NCBI GenBank assembly: GCA_963920575.1
Contig: OY986971.1
Location: 2,108,001 to 2,172,000 of the forward strand
Length of the DNA: 64,000 nucleotides
Direction: 5' to 3'
From: Narthecium ossifragum
Lineage: Eukaryota > Streptophyta > Magnoliopsida > Dioscoreales > Nartheciaceae
Both the position numbers and the translations under genes were made by a program. Shown here one piece after another: positions 1 to 11,070 of this stretch (its first letter is position 1; each line of letters begins with the position of its first letter). A model generated the notes under the pieces. The model worked only from the letters and a program-made list of their open reading frames with translations. It did not search any database and was not told the DNA's origin.

Positions 1-1277
1 GTTGGGAATTGGATGCAGGGAGTTCTGATCCGGAGCTGAGATTGGTGCTCGAGCTTGCGACGGACGATGAGTTGTTTGAGTTGGAGAATATTCTTTATGG
101 GCCGAGGCAAGTCGAGATCCTTTTGTTTTCTTGCTCCGAGATTTTGTCCGTGTTCGGTGATTGATTATTGAATGCGTAGTTCATTTGCTTTTATGGTTCC
201 TGTTTTAGAAAGATGAGGATTTTAAACTGTTGCATAGGCCGAAACTAAGAGACGAAAGGTTTATCTTTCCGACACTATTCTTATACGTCAAGAATAAGAG
301 GAGCATCAAATGCTAGTGGTTTTTTTATTGTATGTCGTAGATATGGTTTATCTTGGTTGGTGGTTCTTATGCTTGCTAATTTTGATAGCTGAAGCTTTCT
401 GATATGTTATGAGCACATTGTCAAATATGGATGATTTTTTTTTATTCTTCTTCACCTATTTTCAGATCTTTGAATTCCATGACGTGTGAGTTAAGTATCA
501 CATAATAGTTTCCTATGTGCAAGTTTGAGTTAGACTCAGGGTTGTGGGCTGCAGCTACTTCAGTCCCTTGTTCAAATCGATGACGAATAGGCCAGATGTT
601 GATTATGTTATGGATCGAGAGGATATTCAGGCGAGAGAAGATTTTATTGGTCATCTGGAATCGCGTTTTTTGTTTCTTGCAGCAGATGCACGGTCGACAT
701 TGAGGTGAGCATGATTGTTTTGACTGGATGCTGGTTATGTTTCACTAGTTTCAATAACTTCTCCAAGTTGTTATACATTTAATCAAGTTCTTTGTCTTTT
801 TGACTTGTACATCTGCACTATATTAGTTCATGTAGCGAATTTCTTGGATATTGCAAGAAGTTACTCTCTGTTTCTTATGTCTGATAGCATTTCTATGCTA
901 AGGTATATTTACTATGCATGATATTCCTTTTTACTTTTTTTTTTTTTGTTGCTATTTTGAAAGGGGTTGGAGACCTTCCTACAGAAATGTTTTACTCAGT
1001 GTGAGACAAAAACTAGGCGTTCCATGTTCAAGTAAACTTTCAACTGAAGATCTTGAAGTGGAGATTTTTTTATATCTGCTACAAGAATACTCAAGGTATC
1101 CCTGAATGCTGCCGACTAAAGGAACCTTTTCAATGAGAGATTTGCTTTATAGAAATAAGTTCCTAAGGGTATATTTACAAGAGAAAACGATGTTTTTTTT
1201 TTCCTTTGTTAAAAATTGGACCTTCAGATGTGCATTACAAAAAAGCTTGCTTTTTGTAATCATCTTTTGTTGGTCAA

Positions 1278-1329
<52 letters not shown>

Positions 1330-4300
1330 CATATATATACATATCTGTTTTCTCCAGTTATCTCACTTATATGCATATGCTGTTACGTGATTATAAATCT
1401 TTAATTTGTTATATTTGACTCATCACGTTATTTGTCCATAGTATGTGACACATTGCTTATCCTTTTACTGTATGTTTTTTTCTTCCTGATTCTTCTTGGA
1501 AACAATTATGCTTGTCTGATAGATCAATTTAAAAGACTAAATAGGGGGCATTAGAAAGAAACCTTGCATTGCTCATGATTTTTTGGAATAGTTTGCTTTG
1601 TTGCATCTGTTAAGACTTAATATCGTGTGTTGATGGAAATTAATTCTTCACGAAAACAAGTAGTTGGAGGATGCATTTTCCTTAGTGTTCAACTACTACA
1701 TAATCCTCTGTCTGAAATTTTCATTTCAAGAAATACGCCTTCCTATGTTTGGAAAATCTTCTTGGAGATTGCTCTGGCCCTTTCTGATGTAGGTAAGCAG
1801 TAACTTTTTTTGTATATGATGTCATGAACTTATTTCTACTATCAGCCAGGACACAGCCCCTATTTCTTTCCCATGGGACGACATTAGGCTCTCAAACAGT
1901 CATGGAAGTCTTGAAGTTGGACTTAACTGGTGGAAGGTCCATACCCTTGCTGCGATTAAACTTGGGGCAAGGGAAGTTCACCAGATGATTTTGAAGGTTC
2001 TTTTCTGAAGAAAACATCTAAAATCGAGATTTTCTTTGTGGTCGCTTCCATGTTCAACTCAGCCTGCTTTGTCTTCTTGCAGGGTGGTGGCATTTTGACC
2101 TTGGCAAAGCTTTATCAATTGGTATGAGGTTTTATTTTCCTTATTTTGTGTATACTATTTATCCTTCAAGGCCTTATTTGTCATCGGGTTTGACAGGTAG
2201 CAAGGAGATTTTCAGGAAAGATGATATTAGAAGCTGCTAACTATGAAATAAAGCACGAAATACTGAAAAGGGTAGGCATCAAATGTGTTGATATCAATAT
2301 GTTAGCCAGTATGTTTAAGCGTTCAAATGTACAAACTTGATCTCCTACCTCATCAAATGATGCAAAGTTCTCAGAGCTGTGACCAGCTCATGGATACCTC
2401 ATATAGTGGCTATCTACATATACAAGTCTCTTGTGCATAGCTACTGATTGTGATTCTGTAGTCTGTGCTTTCTAGATATCAGATCTTTTTGACGAAATTT
2501 GGAAGTCTTATTGTCTTTTGGGTCAGCCTTTTCTGTATTGATGTTGATATGATTAAATGCTGCATCAGCAAAAAAATTGAAGCTTGTGTCTCCACATGCT
2601 TAGAAGCCTCTTTCATCGTTGTTTACTATTCTATTGACTATTTAGCAAAAGGAAGTTGGATCGATTACAATAGTTCCCGCAATGTCATCTCAATCATATC
2701 AACAGTAGCAAATTAGTGCTCTTTGAATATCTTTTGGTTTGATGCCTGCCAGGGCGGACAGATGGCAGCTGTCAACCTCGAGTCCAGAGCAGCTTTACTG
2801 GCAGCAAGACAGGTAGTCAATCCTCTTTAGGTAGTTACATTCTCTTATAATCATCAAGAACTAAATGCTTTCCGTCAATCGGCATCTTGATCACTTTCTG
2901 GAACTATGGGTGTGTACCTTAATCATATGTGCTTTGTTTCTTGTATTGACTATTTACATACTGTTGTTTATGTAGGGCTTGGCTCGTGCAGCATCACGAT
3001 ATTTGGGGATTAGAAACATTATGATGTTACTTGGTCCACTGTATGTGCTTACTTCTTTTCTTAAGATTTTCTCTGCAGTAGCTTATTATTGGCAAGTTGA
3101 CCTCATTACAGATCTTTTTAGTTGATATGAGTTTTTCAAATTTAATTCAAGTTTTGCTTAAGCAGCATGATGACTTAGGAATTTTGATAGTTCCTAAAAT
3201 TCTTTCGCTAATTGTCGCATTTCACAAAAATGTACACTGCTTATGTTCTCCTGATGGTTGCTGTTTGAGGATAATTGCAATGCAATGGCCACTCAACTCA
3301 GTTGCCTTGCAGTGTAAGATGCAATTGTGATGTATGATTTTGGATCTAGAATCATCGGAATGATAGCATGGAATGGCGAAGTCCTGTACCTGTTTTTTTT
3401 TTTATACTTTTCCTCATGGGTCATATGTTGCCTTGCCAAGTCGACCTTTGTTGTCTTCTAGTTTTTGGTGTAAATCATCTCCTTAATGGAGAAGGAAAAC
3501 ATGCTTCCCAAGTCTTCGTCTTCTTTTAATGCTATATTTACTTCTTTTAACATCTAAATATAGCCTTTTATACCCATACAATCACAAATTCCTCTGTGCA
3601 ATTCCTCACACAAGAGTATTCGAACCCAAACCTCAAGCAGCAGGAGGTTACAAGCCTTAACTACTACACTACGACAGTGGTGGTACTCGGTCCCTAAATC
3701 ACTTTTAAGCTAGACTGAAACATCTGACTATTGCTTGAACAGTGATACGCTTGTAGTACACACTATACTGTTATCTGTTGCAGCTTTTGTGTAGCTAGGT
3801 ACTTATTCCGTATGGCGTATGCCTCCTTGCTAAAGAGCTGCTGTATGTCAAGAAACTAACACAGAGTCAGTACATCATCCTCTTCAGAATGCTGCTGAGA
3901 TTGCACACTTTCCCTTTATGATTGGGGGCCATTTACGGGATTTACTATTGCCAAGGCCAGTTTTTAGCGTTACAACTAGATTGCTATGTGCTCTGTTTGT
4001 AACACAATGACTCTTAACATTGTGTTTCTGGTTCCTTTGACCTAAAAATCATCTAGGATGGTCTTATAAATTGACAGTTTCTTGTGTTATTAATGAAGCA
4101 AAGTACATGTTGAGGTCTGCTGAACAGTAGTTTCATTTTTTATTTTGGATAAGCATATTTTTCAGTTATTAGTGAACACTATGAGGTACTGAAAAGTTGT
4201 TCTTGACACTTGAAGTGATCACTTATTTAAAGAATGAATCTAAGAAAGCGAGTTTAGGTTGTTGAGTTTTTGTTATTAAATCTGATATATGTCATTGACT

Positions 4301-4624
4301 TTCGTAATATATATCAGCAATCAGTATGATGAAAACGGTTTTACCATTACGCTTTGTGCAGATTATGGGGAAAATTTCTAGCAGATGTAGTGATTCAGAT
4401 GCTTGGCACAGATTATGCCCGAATTCTTCGAGCAATCTATGCATTTGCTCAGGTCATAATTTTCTGTATTTTGAATGTGTCAAAAAAGAAAAGAAAAGAA
4501 AGATATCTTCTTTGAGAGACACGACTGAATGAATTTTTTTTAATTTTTTGCCTTTCTTTGTTTACAGATTCGCCTTACAAGAACGTATGGATGGAAATCT
4601 AACAAGCTCAGGGGCAAAGAATAG
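1..4624 (+). CDS. YaaW/UPF0174-like plant protein of unknown function, 10 exons, 5'-partial
   Basis: Seen: ten exons join in one open frame at 3-106, 555-704, 964-1095, 1846-1996, 2083-2121, 2197-2271, 2753-2812, 2976-3040, 4362-4452 and 4568-4624 (TAG stop), giving 307 visible residues. The start lies left of the window. Joined peptides include ELATDDELFELENILYGP, GWRPSYRNVLLSV, LESRAALLAARQ, SRYLGIRNIMMLLGPLLWGK and DYARILRAIYAFAQIRLTRT. Known, from memory: plants have a conserved single-chain protein of this pattern, and the GWRPSYRNVLL and C-terminal helical parts resemble bacterial YaaW (UPF0174/DUF3944), whose biochemical role is unknown. Intron phases agree at every junction. The first visible intron has a GC donor; the rest are GT-AG. 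Intron 9 (3041-4361) holds a SINE-like repeat. No premature stop is seen, so the gene looks functional. The family name is less certain than the gene structure. Confidence 0.8.
107..554 (+). other. Non-canonical GC-AG intron
   Basis: The exon ends ...CCGAG and is followed by GCAAGT, giving the strong GC-donor context AG/GCAAGT. The acceptor is GCTGCAG/C at 554/555. Only this pair restores the reading GPSYFSPLFKS across the junction. A GT at 111 would not keep the frame. Confidence 0.75.
1281..1347. repeat. (TA)n microsatellite in intron 3
   Basis: Alternating TA with a few interrupting C bases, inside the intron between exons 3 and 4 of the YaaW-like gene. The low-complexity ORFs over it are artefacts. 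Confidence 0.9.
3540..3690 (-). mobile_element. tRNA-derived SINE-like repeat in intron 9
   Basis: Read on the minus strand there is an A-box-like GTAGTAGTTAAGGCTTG (plus 3651-3667) and a B-box-like GGGTTCGAATACT (plus 3615-3627), with the order and spacing of a pol III promoter. A related sequence lies near 42800-43018. The ends and target-site duplication are not resolved. No cloverleaf tRNA can be folded, so this is a SINE and not a tRNA gene. Confidence 0.55.
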
Positions 4625-4648
4625 TTTCATCAGAGAGCATTTCATTGT

Positions 4649-4835
4649 GATCCAGCTATTTGACAACGTTCCAAGTGAACATTGTTTCTTTTTTTCTTTT
4701 TTTCTTTTCATTTCAATCAAGCTAGATTCACTTACTTTTGTACATGTCAAGTTACAGTTGTTTTACTTGATGACTCGTTTCTTTTTTTTTTTTTCTCCTC
4801 TTTGTCTTCTGGGTAAGCCAGAAACATTATACTGT
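4649..4835 (+). repeat. 3'-flank segment of the YaaW-like gene, copy 1
   Basis: Starts 25 bp after the stop codon (GATCCAGCTATTTGAC) and ends near ACATTATACTGTA. A second copy lies at 6797-6978. The segment is probably 3' UTR or gene flank. Its repetition 2.1 kb downstream brackets the composite repeat of block A. Confidence 0.75.
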
Positions 4836-4861
4836 AGAAGCTTACATTGTGTTGAAAAAAA

Positions 4862-6370
4862 AAAACCTGATGGGATCTCATTCAACGGTTCACATCATTA
4901 ATAGAATAATGACTTGATTTCAACCGTTGAATGAGACTTCTTCAAACTGGACCCTTTGGACAACCTAAAAATACATCGTACCACAGAGACTTCTTCAAGG
5001 CTGGCATGTGCATTGGCACACAATAAATTAGAAGTTACAAAGACCTCATCTCTGGATGTATATATATATATACCTTTCTATTCTTCATTATTGATTCAGG
5101 ACGAAAGAGAAGTCACATAACAATACATATTCAGGCTAGTTGATGTTATTATAAGGATATCTATCACTAAATTAATTCTCCGGCAACTCCGGCGGTGGAG
5201 GGTAGAATGTGAATTCGGGGCTCCGTCAATGCCGCCGGTGGCCCCAGAAGGTTAGAGTGCTTTTTATAGTTTTTTTTTTGGTCAAAAAGCAGTTTAGTAT
5301 CATGTAGTTTCTCAGTTGTGTAGTTTAATATCACGTATTTTTAAAATTATAAAAAAATGCTCCAAGTTACATAATAGTTGCAATTTAGTACCCATCATCC
5401 GACGCCATTACATATTTTAAGGCCAAAAAGCACTTTGGCATCTTGTAGTTTAAAAATTTTGCATTTTAGTACCACGCTGTTTAAAAATTACAAAAAAATG
5501 CCTGAAGTTACAAAACTTGGAGCTTTTTTAACCTAGGTTTATACCTGGAACATTTTTAACTTGGAGCATTTGTAGTTTAGTACCACGTTGTTTAAAAGTA
5601 CGTTGGATCCAAAATGACCAGTTTTGTAACTTCATGTATTTTTTTGTAATTTTTAAACAACGTGGTACTAAACTACAAAATTTTTAAACTACAAGGTGCC
5701 AAAGTACGTTTTGGCCTTAAAATATATAACGGCGTCGAATGATGGGTACTAAACTACAACTATTATGTAACTTGGAGCATTTTTTTATAATTTTGAAAGT
5801 ACATGGTACTAAACTACAAAACTAGAAAACTACAAGGTACTGAACTGCTTTTTGACCTTTTTTTTTTTATAACATGAACAATGCTAGTTGGGACTCATTC
5901 TCTGAGACTCATTGCCTTAATGCCAATAGATTTTATGGATAATTGATGAATAGTCTTATTAGAAGATTTTTTTTGCTCTGTAGTCAGGAAAGAAGTTTTT
6001 AAACCGTTTAGTCTTCTAATTGACAGCTATAAAAATTTTACGACTAAAATACCCTTCTTTCATCCAATGGGTGAGAAAAGTAACTATAAAAATTATTGTG
6101 GAAAGTAATTACTAAAATTGTGGTGAAAAGTATCAGAAATGTTGAAAGTAACTATAAGAACTGTGGAAAGTAACTACCAGAACTGTGGAAAGTAACTATC
6201 AGCCAAAATGTGAAAAGTAACTACCGTGGAAGCTAAAGCTATTTTTTCATTTTAAAAAAATAGTTTCGGAGAATTGTGGTGGAAAGTAAGTACTAGAACT
6301 GTGGAAGTAAGTAGCAGAATTGTGGTGGAAAGTAATTACTAGAATTGTGGCTACCTCTCAAAGGATCGAC
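4862..6370. repeat. Composite repeat, block A copy, split by a fold-back element
   Basis: Shares long stretches with 9610-11060 and with 18800-19026 plus 23412-24235. Shared parts include TTCAACGGTTCACATCATTA, the GGCTAGTTGATGTTATTATA region and the GGCGGTGGAGGGTAGAATG region. It is followed by a minisatellite with units such as GGAAAGTAACTACCAGAATT (about 6068-6365). This copy lacks the dioxygenase fragment present in the other two. No transposase is seen, so the class is unknown; it could be a non-autonomous DNA transposon or simply part of the triplicated block. Confidence 0.7.
5280..5857. mobile_element. 578-bp fold-back (MULE-type MITE-like) element
   Basis: Starts GGTCAAAAAGCAGTTTAGTA and ends with the near reverse complement TACTGAACTGCTTTTTGACC. 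The two arms, each over 200 bp, pair through most of their length, for example CCCATCATCCGACGCC against GGCGTCGAATGATGGG. It is flanked by T10 and T11 runs, while the paralogous site near 10340 has a single T8 run and no insert. A T-run duplication of about 9-10 bp fits a Mutator-like element. It has no coding capacity. Confidence 0.8.
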
Positions 6371-6796
6371 ATGACGCTGCTGCTGATGCTGAAACTACTG
6401 CCTCTACCAACGACTACCCTGCCGTTCCCCAGAAGCAGGAACGACAACCCCGAAACTCACCACGACCACCGACCAACTATCTTGTGTCAACCCTCAAGTC
6501 ACCCGTCTCAGTAGCTAGAGTACAGTCCAGGGTGCACCCCATTGATGCTCTAGCATACCGAGCCAGATGAACCAGCCAATCCACGTGTCTTCACGTGGTG
6601 TGAGTACCCAGAACCAGAGGAGGGTACTCCCAACTACACCACCCTCCAAGGGTAGGTGCTAGAGAACTGTTCTCAACACACAACCAACAGTGTCCCTAGT
6701 GGCCCCGACAAGCGCCACTACGCATTGCATCCTGGGAAGGCAAGAAAACAACGGCTTCCCAAGCAAGTGATACTCCAGGATGTCGAAAACATCCGG
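6371..6796. other. Non-repetitive stretch of unknown origin
   Basis: A more GC-rich interval between the minisatellite and the second 3'-flank copy. A short open frame runs through 6320-6514, but no family was recognised and no splice signals stand out. It may be a degraded retroelement fragment. It has no counterpart in blocks B or C. Confidence 0.35.
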
Positions 6797-6978
6797 GATC
6801 CAGCTCTTTGACAATGTTCCAAGTGAACATTTTTTCTTTTTTTTTTCCTTTTCATTTCAATCAAGCTAGATTCACTTACTTTTGTGCATGTCAAGTTATA
6901 GTTGTTTTACTTGATGACTCGTTTCTTTATTTTTTTCTCCTCTTTGTCTTCTGGGTAAGCCGGAAACATTATACTGTA
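6797..6978 (+). repeat. 3'-flank segment of the YaaW-like gene, copy 2
   Basis: Near-copy of 4649-4835, including CAAGCTAGATTCACTTACTT and GTCTTCTGGGTAAGCC. It lies between the block A repeat and the AKR 3' end. Confidence 0.75.
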
Positions 6979-7247
6979 CATTTTATTGGACAAAAAAAAC
7001 AAAACCCTGGACATTTTATTGGACAAAAACTCCGGAAAATAACACAGATTAAGACACGGGACAGACCAAGATTTGATCCAATGCCTAGTCACAAATTTAC
7101 AATGAAGGAGGATATTAAAGCCAAATTCACACACATGTTTTACAGAGATTGGATAACAGAAACTGAAAAGCGAAAATAGGAAATGAAAATATTTTCCAAA
7201 CCAAACGGTACTCCCTTATTAAAATGTCTTTGGCCTGGCACATTCCA

Positions 7248-8830
7248 TCATGCAAAACCAGGAGCAAGTGAGTCATTTCTACCTCGAAAGGTTGCTTCAA
7301 AAGTGGCCAACTTGAACTGGGGAATGAAACTAATCTCCTCGAGTTCTTCTTTGCTCAACTCCCAATCAAAAATTTGGAGGTTTTCTTCCATCCTCTCTTT
7401 ATTGAAGCTCTTGGGTATCACGATCACCCCTTGCTCATAGATCCACCTTAGAGAGATCTGTTAAGAGGTCAAACAATTGCAACCAAAGAAGAAAAAGAGA
7501 GGAATAAAAAAGCCCTTTAGTTTACTAGTTGGTTAATACACATCATAACATACCATGTTAGACAAGTTCAAGTCTTATAAGCTTAATTAACGATGGGAGA
7601 GGATGAATTTAAGCACTTATTAAGACTTAGTCATGGTAGACATATTTGAATACAGGACCTCCGGTTTCATGCCATAAGTGAGGGCGAGTCTAGCATATAG
7701 ATAGATAGATACCTGAAAAAGAGTCTTCCCTCTAACTTCAGCAATCTTCCTCAGAGTTTCACAACCGATGACGAAATTTCTACTGGGCTCAGTATACTGT
7801 CCTCCCAGGGGGCAGTATGCAGTCACATCTATACCGTTCTCGCCACAGAACTCTCTCAGCTCCCTCTGCTGCCATACTGGATTCATCTCCACCTATTCAT
7901 ACGATCAAAGTATTTTCTTCAGCAGTAATATATAGAATTTATTATGACTAAATCTGTTCTAGAAAGATGAACAAAAAGAAGAAGAGAAAGATATAAAAAA
8001 AAAAGTATGAAGACCTGGTTAACTGCTGGTGGAATTTTGGCTATTGAAAGGAGCTCTTGGAGCTTCTGAATTGAGAAGTTGCTGACTCCAATAGATTTTG
8101 TTAGCCCCATATTTTGGCACTCTTCTATGGCCACCCAGACAGACTTGAGATCCATGGGAAGGAGATCTTGAGCCTGTATAGGAAACACAATTGGTCCGGG
8201 GCTTCCACTCACAGGCATATGGATGAGATAAAGATCAACGTACTCCAATTGCAAATTCCTACGTCATTTACATAATAGAGTCAAACGAGAAAAGAAAATT
8301 TACATATTAAAACCACTTTATTTTTTATTTTATGATTTAGGACCATTTTTTTTTTACAAAACATGCCATTTTCGAACAAAGTGTGATCTTTGTAATGAAA
8401 CGCTAAACAGACATAAATTGTAAAATAGAAAATAAAGTGGATTTAATATGAAAAATTTCGAAGGAAAATTTTTAGAAGTTTAGGGCTATAAAGTAATTAG
8501 TCTTCACCTGAGACTAGTTTGAAGAGCTGGAAGGACACGGTCCGGGTGACTTTCGTTGCACCAGAGCTTAGTAGTGATGAATAGCTCAGCTCGAGAGCCG
8601 ATGAGGCCGCGGCGCAGGGCCTCTGCGATGGCCGCTCCGAGAGGCTGCTCGGACCGGTAGAGGGCGGCGGTGTCGAAGTGCCGGTAGCCGAGCTCGATGG
8701 CCTGGAGGGCTGCGAGCTGCGTCTGCTCCGGCGTCGCTATGAAGTCGTGTGAATACGTGCCGAGGCCGATGAGCGGAATCATCGGGCGGTCCACGGAGCT
8801 CAGCGCCACCGCCGGAATGTTCATCGTCAT
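7248..8830 (-). CDS. NADPH-dependent aldo-keto reductase (plant AKR4-like), intact, 4 exons
   Basis: Family role: AKRs reduce aldehydes or ketones with NADPH in the cytosol. Plant AKR4 members include 2-alkenal/aldehyde reductases, chalcone-reductase-like enzymes and deoxymugineic acid synthases; the substrate cannot be read here. Seen: exons 8830-8508, 8258-8015, 7892-7713 and 7457-7248 (TGA) join in frame to 318 aa, the normal family length. The tetrad is complete: D53 and Y58 in HFDTAALY, K88 in FITTKLW, H121 in LYLIHMP. GLGTY (22-26), IGVSNFS, the exon-3 start [12 protein letters not shown] and the NADP-binding IPKSFN (263-268) are present. All introns are GT-AG. The ATG at 8830 is chosen over an upstream GTG. 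Exon 1 is GC-rich and later exons AT-rich, a common monocot pattern. Two broken relatives lie at 12110-12612 and 25273-27514. A TATA box and a G-box lie just upstream. Confidence 0.93.
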
Positions 8831-8884
8831 CACTATAATAACAAGTATTGTCTCGATCTTCTATTTTTGAATCAACTTCTAGTG

Positions 8885-8892
8885 TATTTATA
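8885..8892 (-). promoter_or_regulatory. TATA box of the AKR gene
   Basis: Minus-strand TATAAATA about 55 nt upstream of the ATG, implying a short 5' UTR of about 25-30 nt. The position is normal for a plant core promoter. Confidence 0.65.
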
Positions 8893-8924
8893 CAAAATTT
8901 CAAGAATTAAGCTTCTTGTATATG

Positions 8925-8934
8925 GCCACGTGGC
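8925..8934 (-). promoter_or_regulatory. Palindromic G-box upstream of the AKR
   Basis: GCCACGTGGC is a perfect palindrome with the CACGTG core, about 95 nt upstream of the ATG and 35 nt upstream of the TATA box. Such sites bind bZIP and bHLH factors (ABA, light or stress response). The 16 bp at 8925-8940 also occur in the end of the fold-back element at 27015, so it may be TE-derived. Confidence 0.55.
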
Positions 8935-8940
8935 ATGTGC

Positions 8941-9118
8941 TTACATTATATTAGACAACAAAAAATATACATATGTATGTATTATATATGAGGAGGGCTT
9001 GGTCAATTCTTGAGCAGCTTGCAGAGGAGTTCAAAGAGTTGGATTTCTCGAAAAAAAGTCATACTAGCAAGACTCACCAGGTTATAACTTCAGCTTACAT
9101 TATATTACAAACTACATT
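8941..9118. other. AKR upstream region and block A/B boundary
   Basis: The 20-mer CTTACATTATATTAGACAAC occurs here near 8940, again near 9131 and again near 13153, marking the junctions of the tandem blocks. No gene is seen. Confidence 0.5.
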
Positions 9119-9796
9119 ATAACTTCAGCTTACATTATATTAGACAACAAAAAAAATCAGTGAAAAACCAGGAGCGGATCCAGGATTTAAAGTCCACACT
9201 GGGCTGTAGCCCGGGCAGCCCAAATGAAAATTCTAAACAGAAAAACACAGATTATGACCAAGCACATACCAAGATTTGATCCAATGCCTCCACAAATCTA
9301 GGATAGTTTGGGACATATATACAAACTATACAAGCATGAATAAGCCTAGTTAATTACAAGGAAGTAGCTTATTGCATCATTAGCTGCAACGCGCAGTGGA
9401 TGCCTTTGAAGCCTTTATCAGATGGCGCGGTGGAGATGTCTTCGAGAGGAGAGCGCACGGGTCCCGCAGGGCATGATAGCTCCGCCATGCATAGACGTCG
9501 AACACAACCCTCTCTAGAACAAGTTATCTCAGATGCTACTTTGGACATAGTTCAGTTTGGGTACTACCGTCTCCTCCATGCTGTTATAATAACAACGGAT
9601 GAGATGAGATCTCTTTAGATCTCATTCAACGGTTCACATCATTAATAAAATGCTGATTGAGATTCTGATGCTAATGATTTCAATCGTTGAATGACACTTC
9701 TTCAAACTTGACCCTTTGGACAACCTAAAAATAGATTGTACCACAGAGACTTCTTCAGGGCTGGCATGTGCATCGGCACACAATAACTTAGAAGTC
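9119..9796. repeat. Block B left part, paralogous to 13139-13218 plus 18443-18985
   Basis: Matches the two flanks of the LTR retrotransposon at 13219-18442 and so represents its empty site: CACATACCAAGATTTGATCC here is continuous. It also carries an extra stretch of about 80 bp (about 9168-9245, with GGAGCGGATCCAGGATTT and GCTGTAGCCCGGGCAGCCC) absent from block C, probably a small insertion of unknown class. Confidence 0.75.
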
Positions 9797-10088
9797 GGAT
9801 TCCTATGTTGCGGTGGATATTCTGAACGGCACGAGACTCTGGCCGAATGAGGTTGCGGGTCTGGCTCGAGATATTGGTCACTGGTCCTTCAATTCGAGTT
9901 CATCTTGTTTCTGCATGTCCCTTGAAGCTGTGTGGCACATGCTGATTCAGTGGCTCGTTGGTGTCTTGTCCATGTCTCTCCTTTGAGAGGGTTAGGGAGG
10001 AAACCCGGTATCCTCTAATTTGGTCATTGTTGGTTGTTATTAAATATAGTTATAGTAGTGATAGCCATCTGGCTCAACTCACAAACAA
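9797..10088 (+). mobile_element. 5'-truncated LINE insertion (RNase H end only)
   Basis: Flanked by a 12-bp target-site duplication AACTTAGAAGTC / AACTTAGAAGCC (9785-9796 and 10089-10100). The start reads DSYVAVDILNGTRLWPNEV, matching the RNase H end of the LINE at 25988 (DSLEAIQILNGFRLWPREL). It ends in GGCTCAACTCACAAACAAA, the same 3' end type as the LINE at 28608. It interrupts the composite repeat of block B. Confidence 0.8.
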
Positions 10089-11060
10089 AACTTAGAAGCC
10101 ACGAGACCTCATCTCTGGATGTAAAACAAATATATGGAGCAATCGTCTCCTTTTTATTCTTCATTATTGACTCAGGACAAAAGAGAAGTCAAATAACGTA
10201 CATAGCCAGGCTAGTTGATGTTATTATAAGGATATCAATCACTAAATTAATTCTCCGGCAGCTCCGACGGTGGAGGGTAGAATGTGAATTCGGGGCTCCG
10301 TCAATGCCGCCGGTGGCCCCGAAAGGTCAGAGTGCTTTATAGTTTTTTTTATAACATGAACAATGCTAGTTGGGACTCATTCTCTGGGACTCATTGCTTC
10401 AATGTCAATAAACTTTACGGATAGTTGGTGAATAGTCTTCTTAGAAGATTTTTTTTGCTATATAGTCCGGATAGAAGTTTTTAAGCCGTTTAGTCCTCTA
10501 ATTGATAGCTATAAAAATTTTATGACTAAAATACCCTTTTTTTCATCCAATGGGTAAGGAAAGTAACTATAAAATTATTGTAGAAAGTAACTAACAAAAT
10601 TATGGTGGAAAGTAAGTACTAGAATTGTGGAAAGTAAGTATAAGAACTGTGGAAAGTAATTACCAGCCAAAATGTGAAAAGTAACTACCTCGGAAAGTAA
10701 CAACCGTGGAAGCTAAAGCTATTTTTTCATTTTCAAAAAATAGCTTAGGAGAATTGTGGTGCTATTTTTTCATTTTCAAAAAATAGCTTCGAAGAATTGT
10801 GGTGGAAAGTAAGTACCAGAACTGTGGAAGTAAGTACCAGAATTATGGTGAAAAGTAATTATCAAAATTGTGGTGGAAAGTAAGTACTAGAATTGTGGAA
10901 AGTAACTAGCAGAACTGTGGAAAGTAACTACCAACTAAAATGTGAAACTACCATAATTGTAGAAAGTAAACAATATAATTGTGGAAAGCAACTACAAAAA
11001 TTATGAAAAGTATCTACCAGAATTGTGGAAAGTAACTAATAAAATTATGGAAAACAAATA
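10089..11060. repeat. Composite repeat, block B copy, with minisatellite
   Basis: Continues the block B repeat. Near 10340 it holds the T8 run that is the empty site for the 5280 fold-back element. From about 10555 to 11060 a degenerate array reads GGAAAGTAACTACCAGAATTG with variable spacing (roughly 20-24 bp). The palindromic CATTTTCAAAAAATAGCTT segment is repeated inside it. Confidence 0.75.
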
Positions 11061-11070
11061 ATATATAAAA

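Noticed and set aside
1106..1404. ORFs of 60-94 codons over the TA microsatellite
   Set aside because: They read YIYIYI repeats inside an intron of the YaaW-like gene; no coding support.
3600..3690. Possible tRNA gene on the minus strand
   Set aside because: A- and B-box-like motifs are present but no cloverleaf with an anticodon arm can be drawn; SINE-like repeat is the better call.
6068..6365. Regularly spaced short repeats that could suggest a CRISPR array
   Set aside because: Units are degenerate, without unique spacers of constant length, and the DNA is a plant nuclear genome; it is a minisatellite.
8586..8903. 105-codon minus-strand ORF over AKR exon 1
   Set aside because: It is an alternative frame of the GC-rich exon 1; the AKR frame explains the sequence fully.
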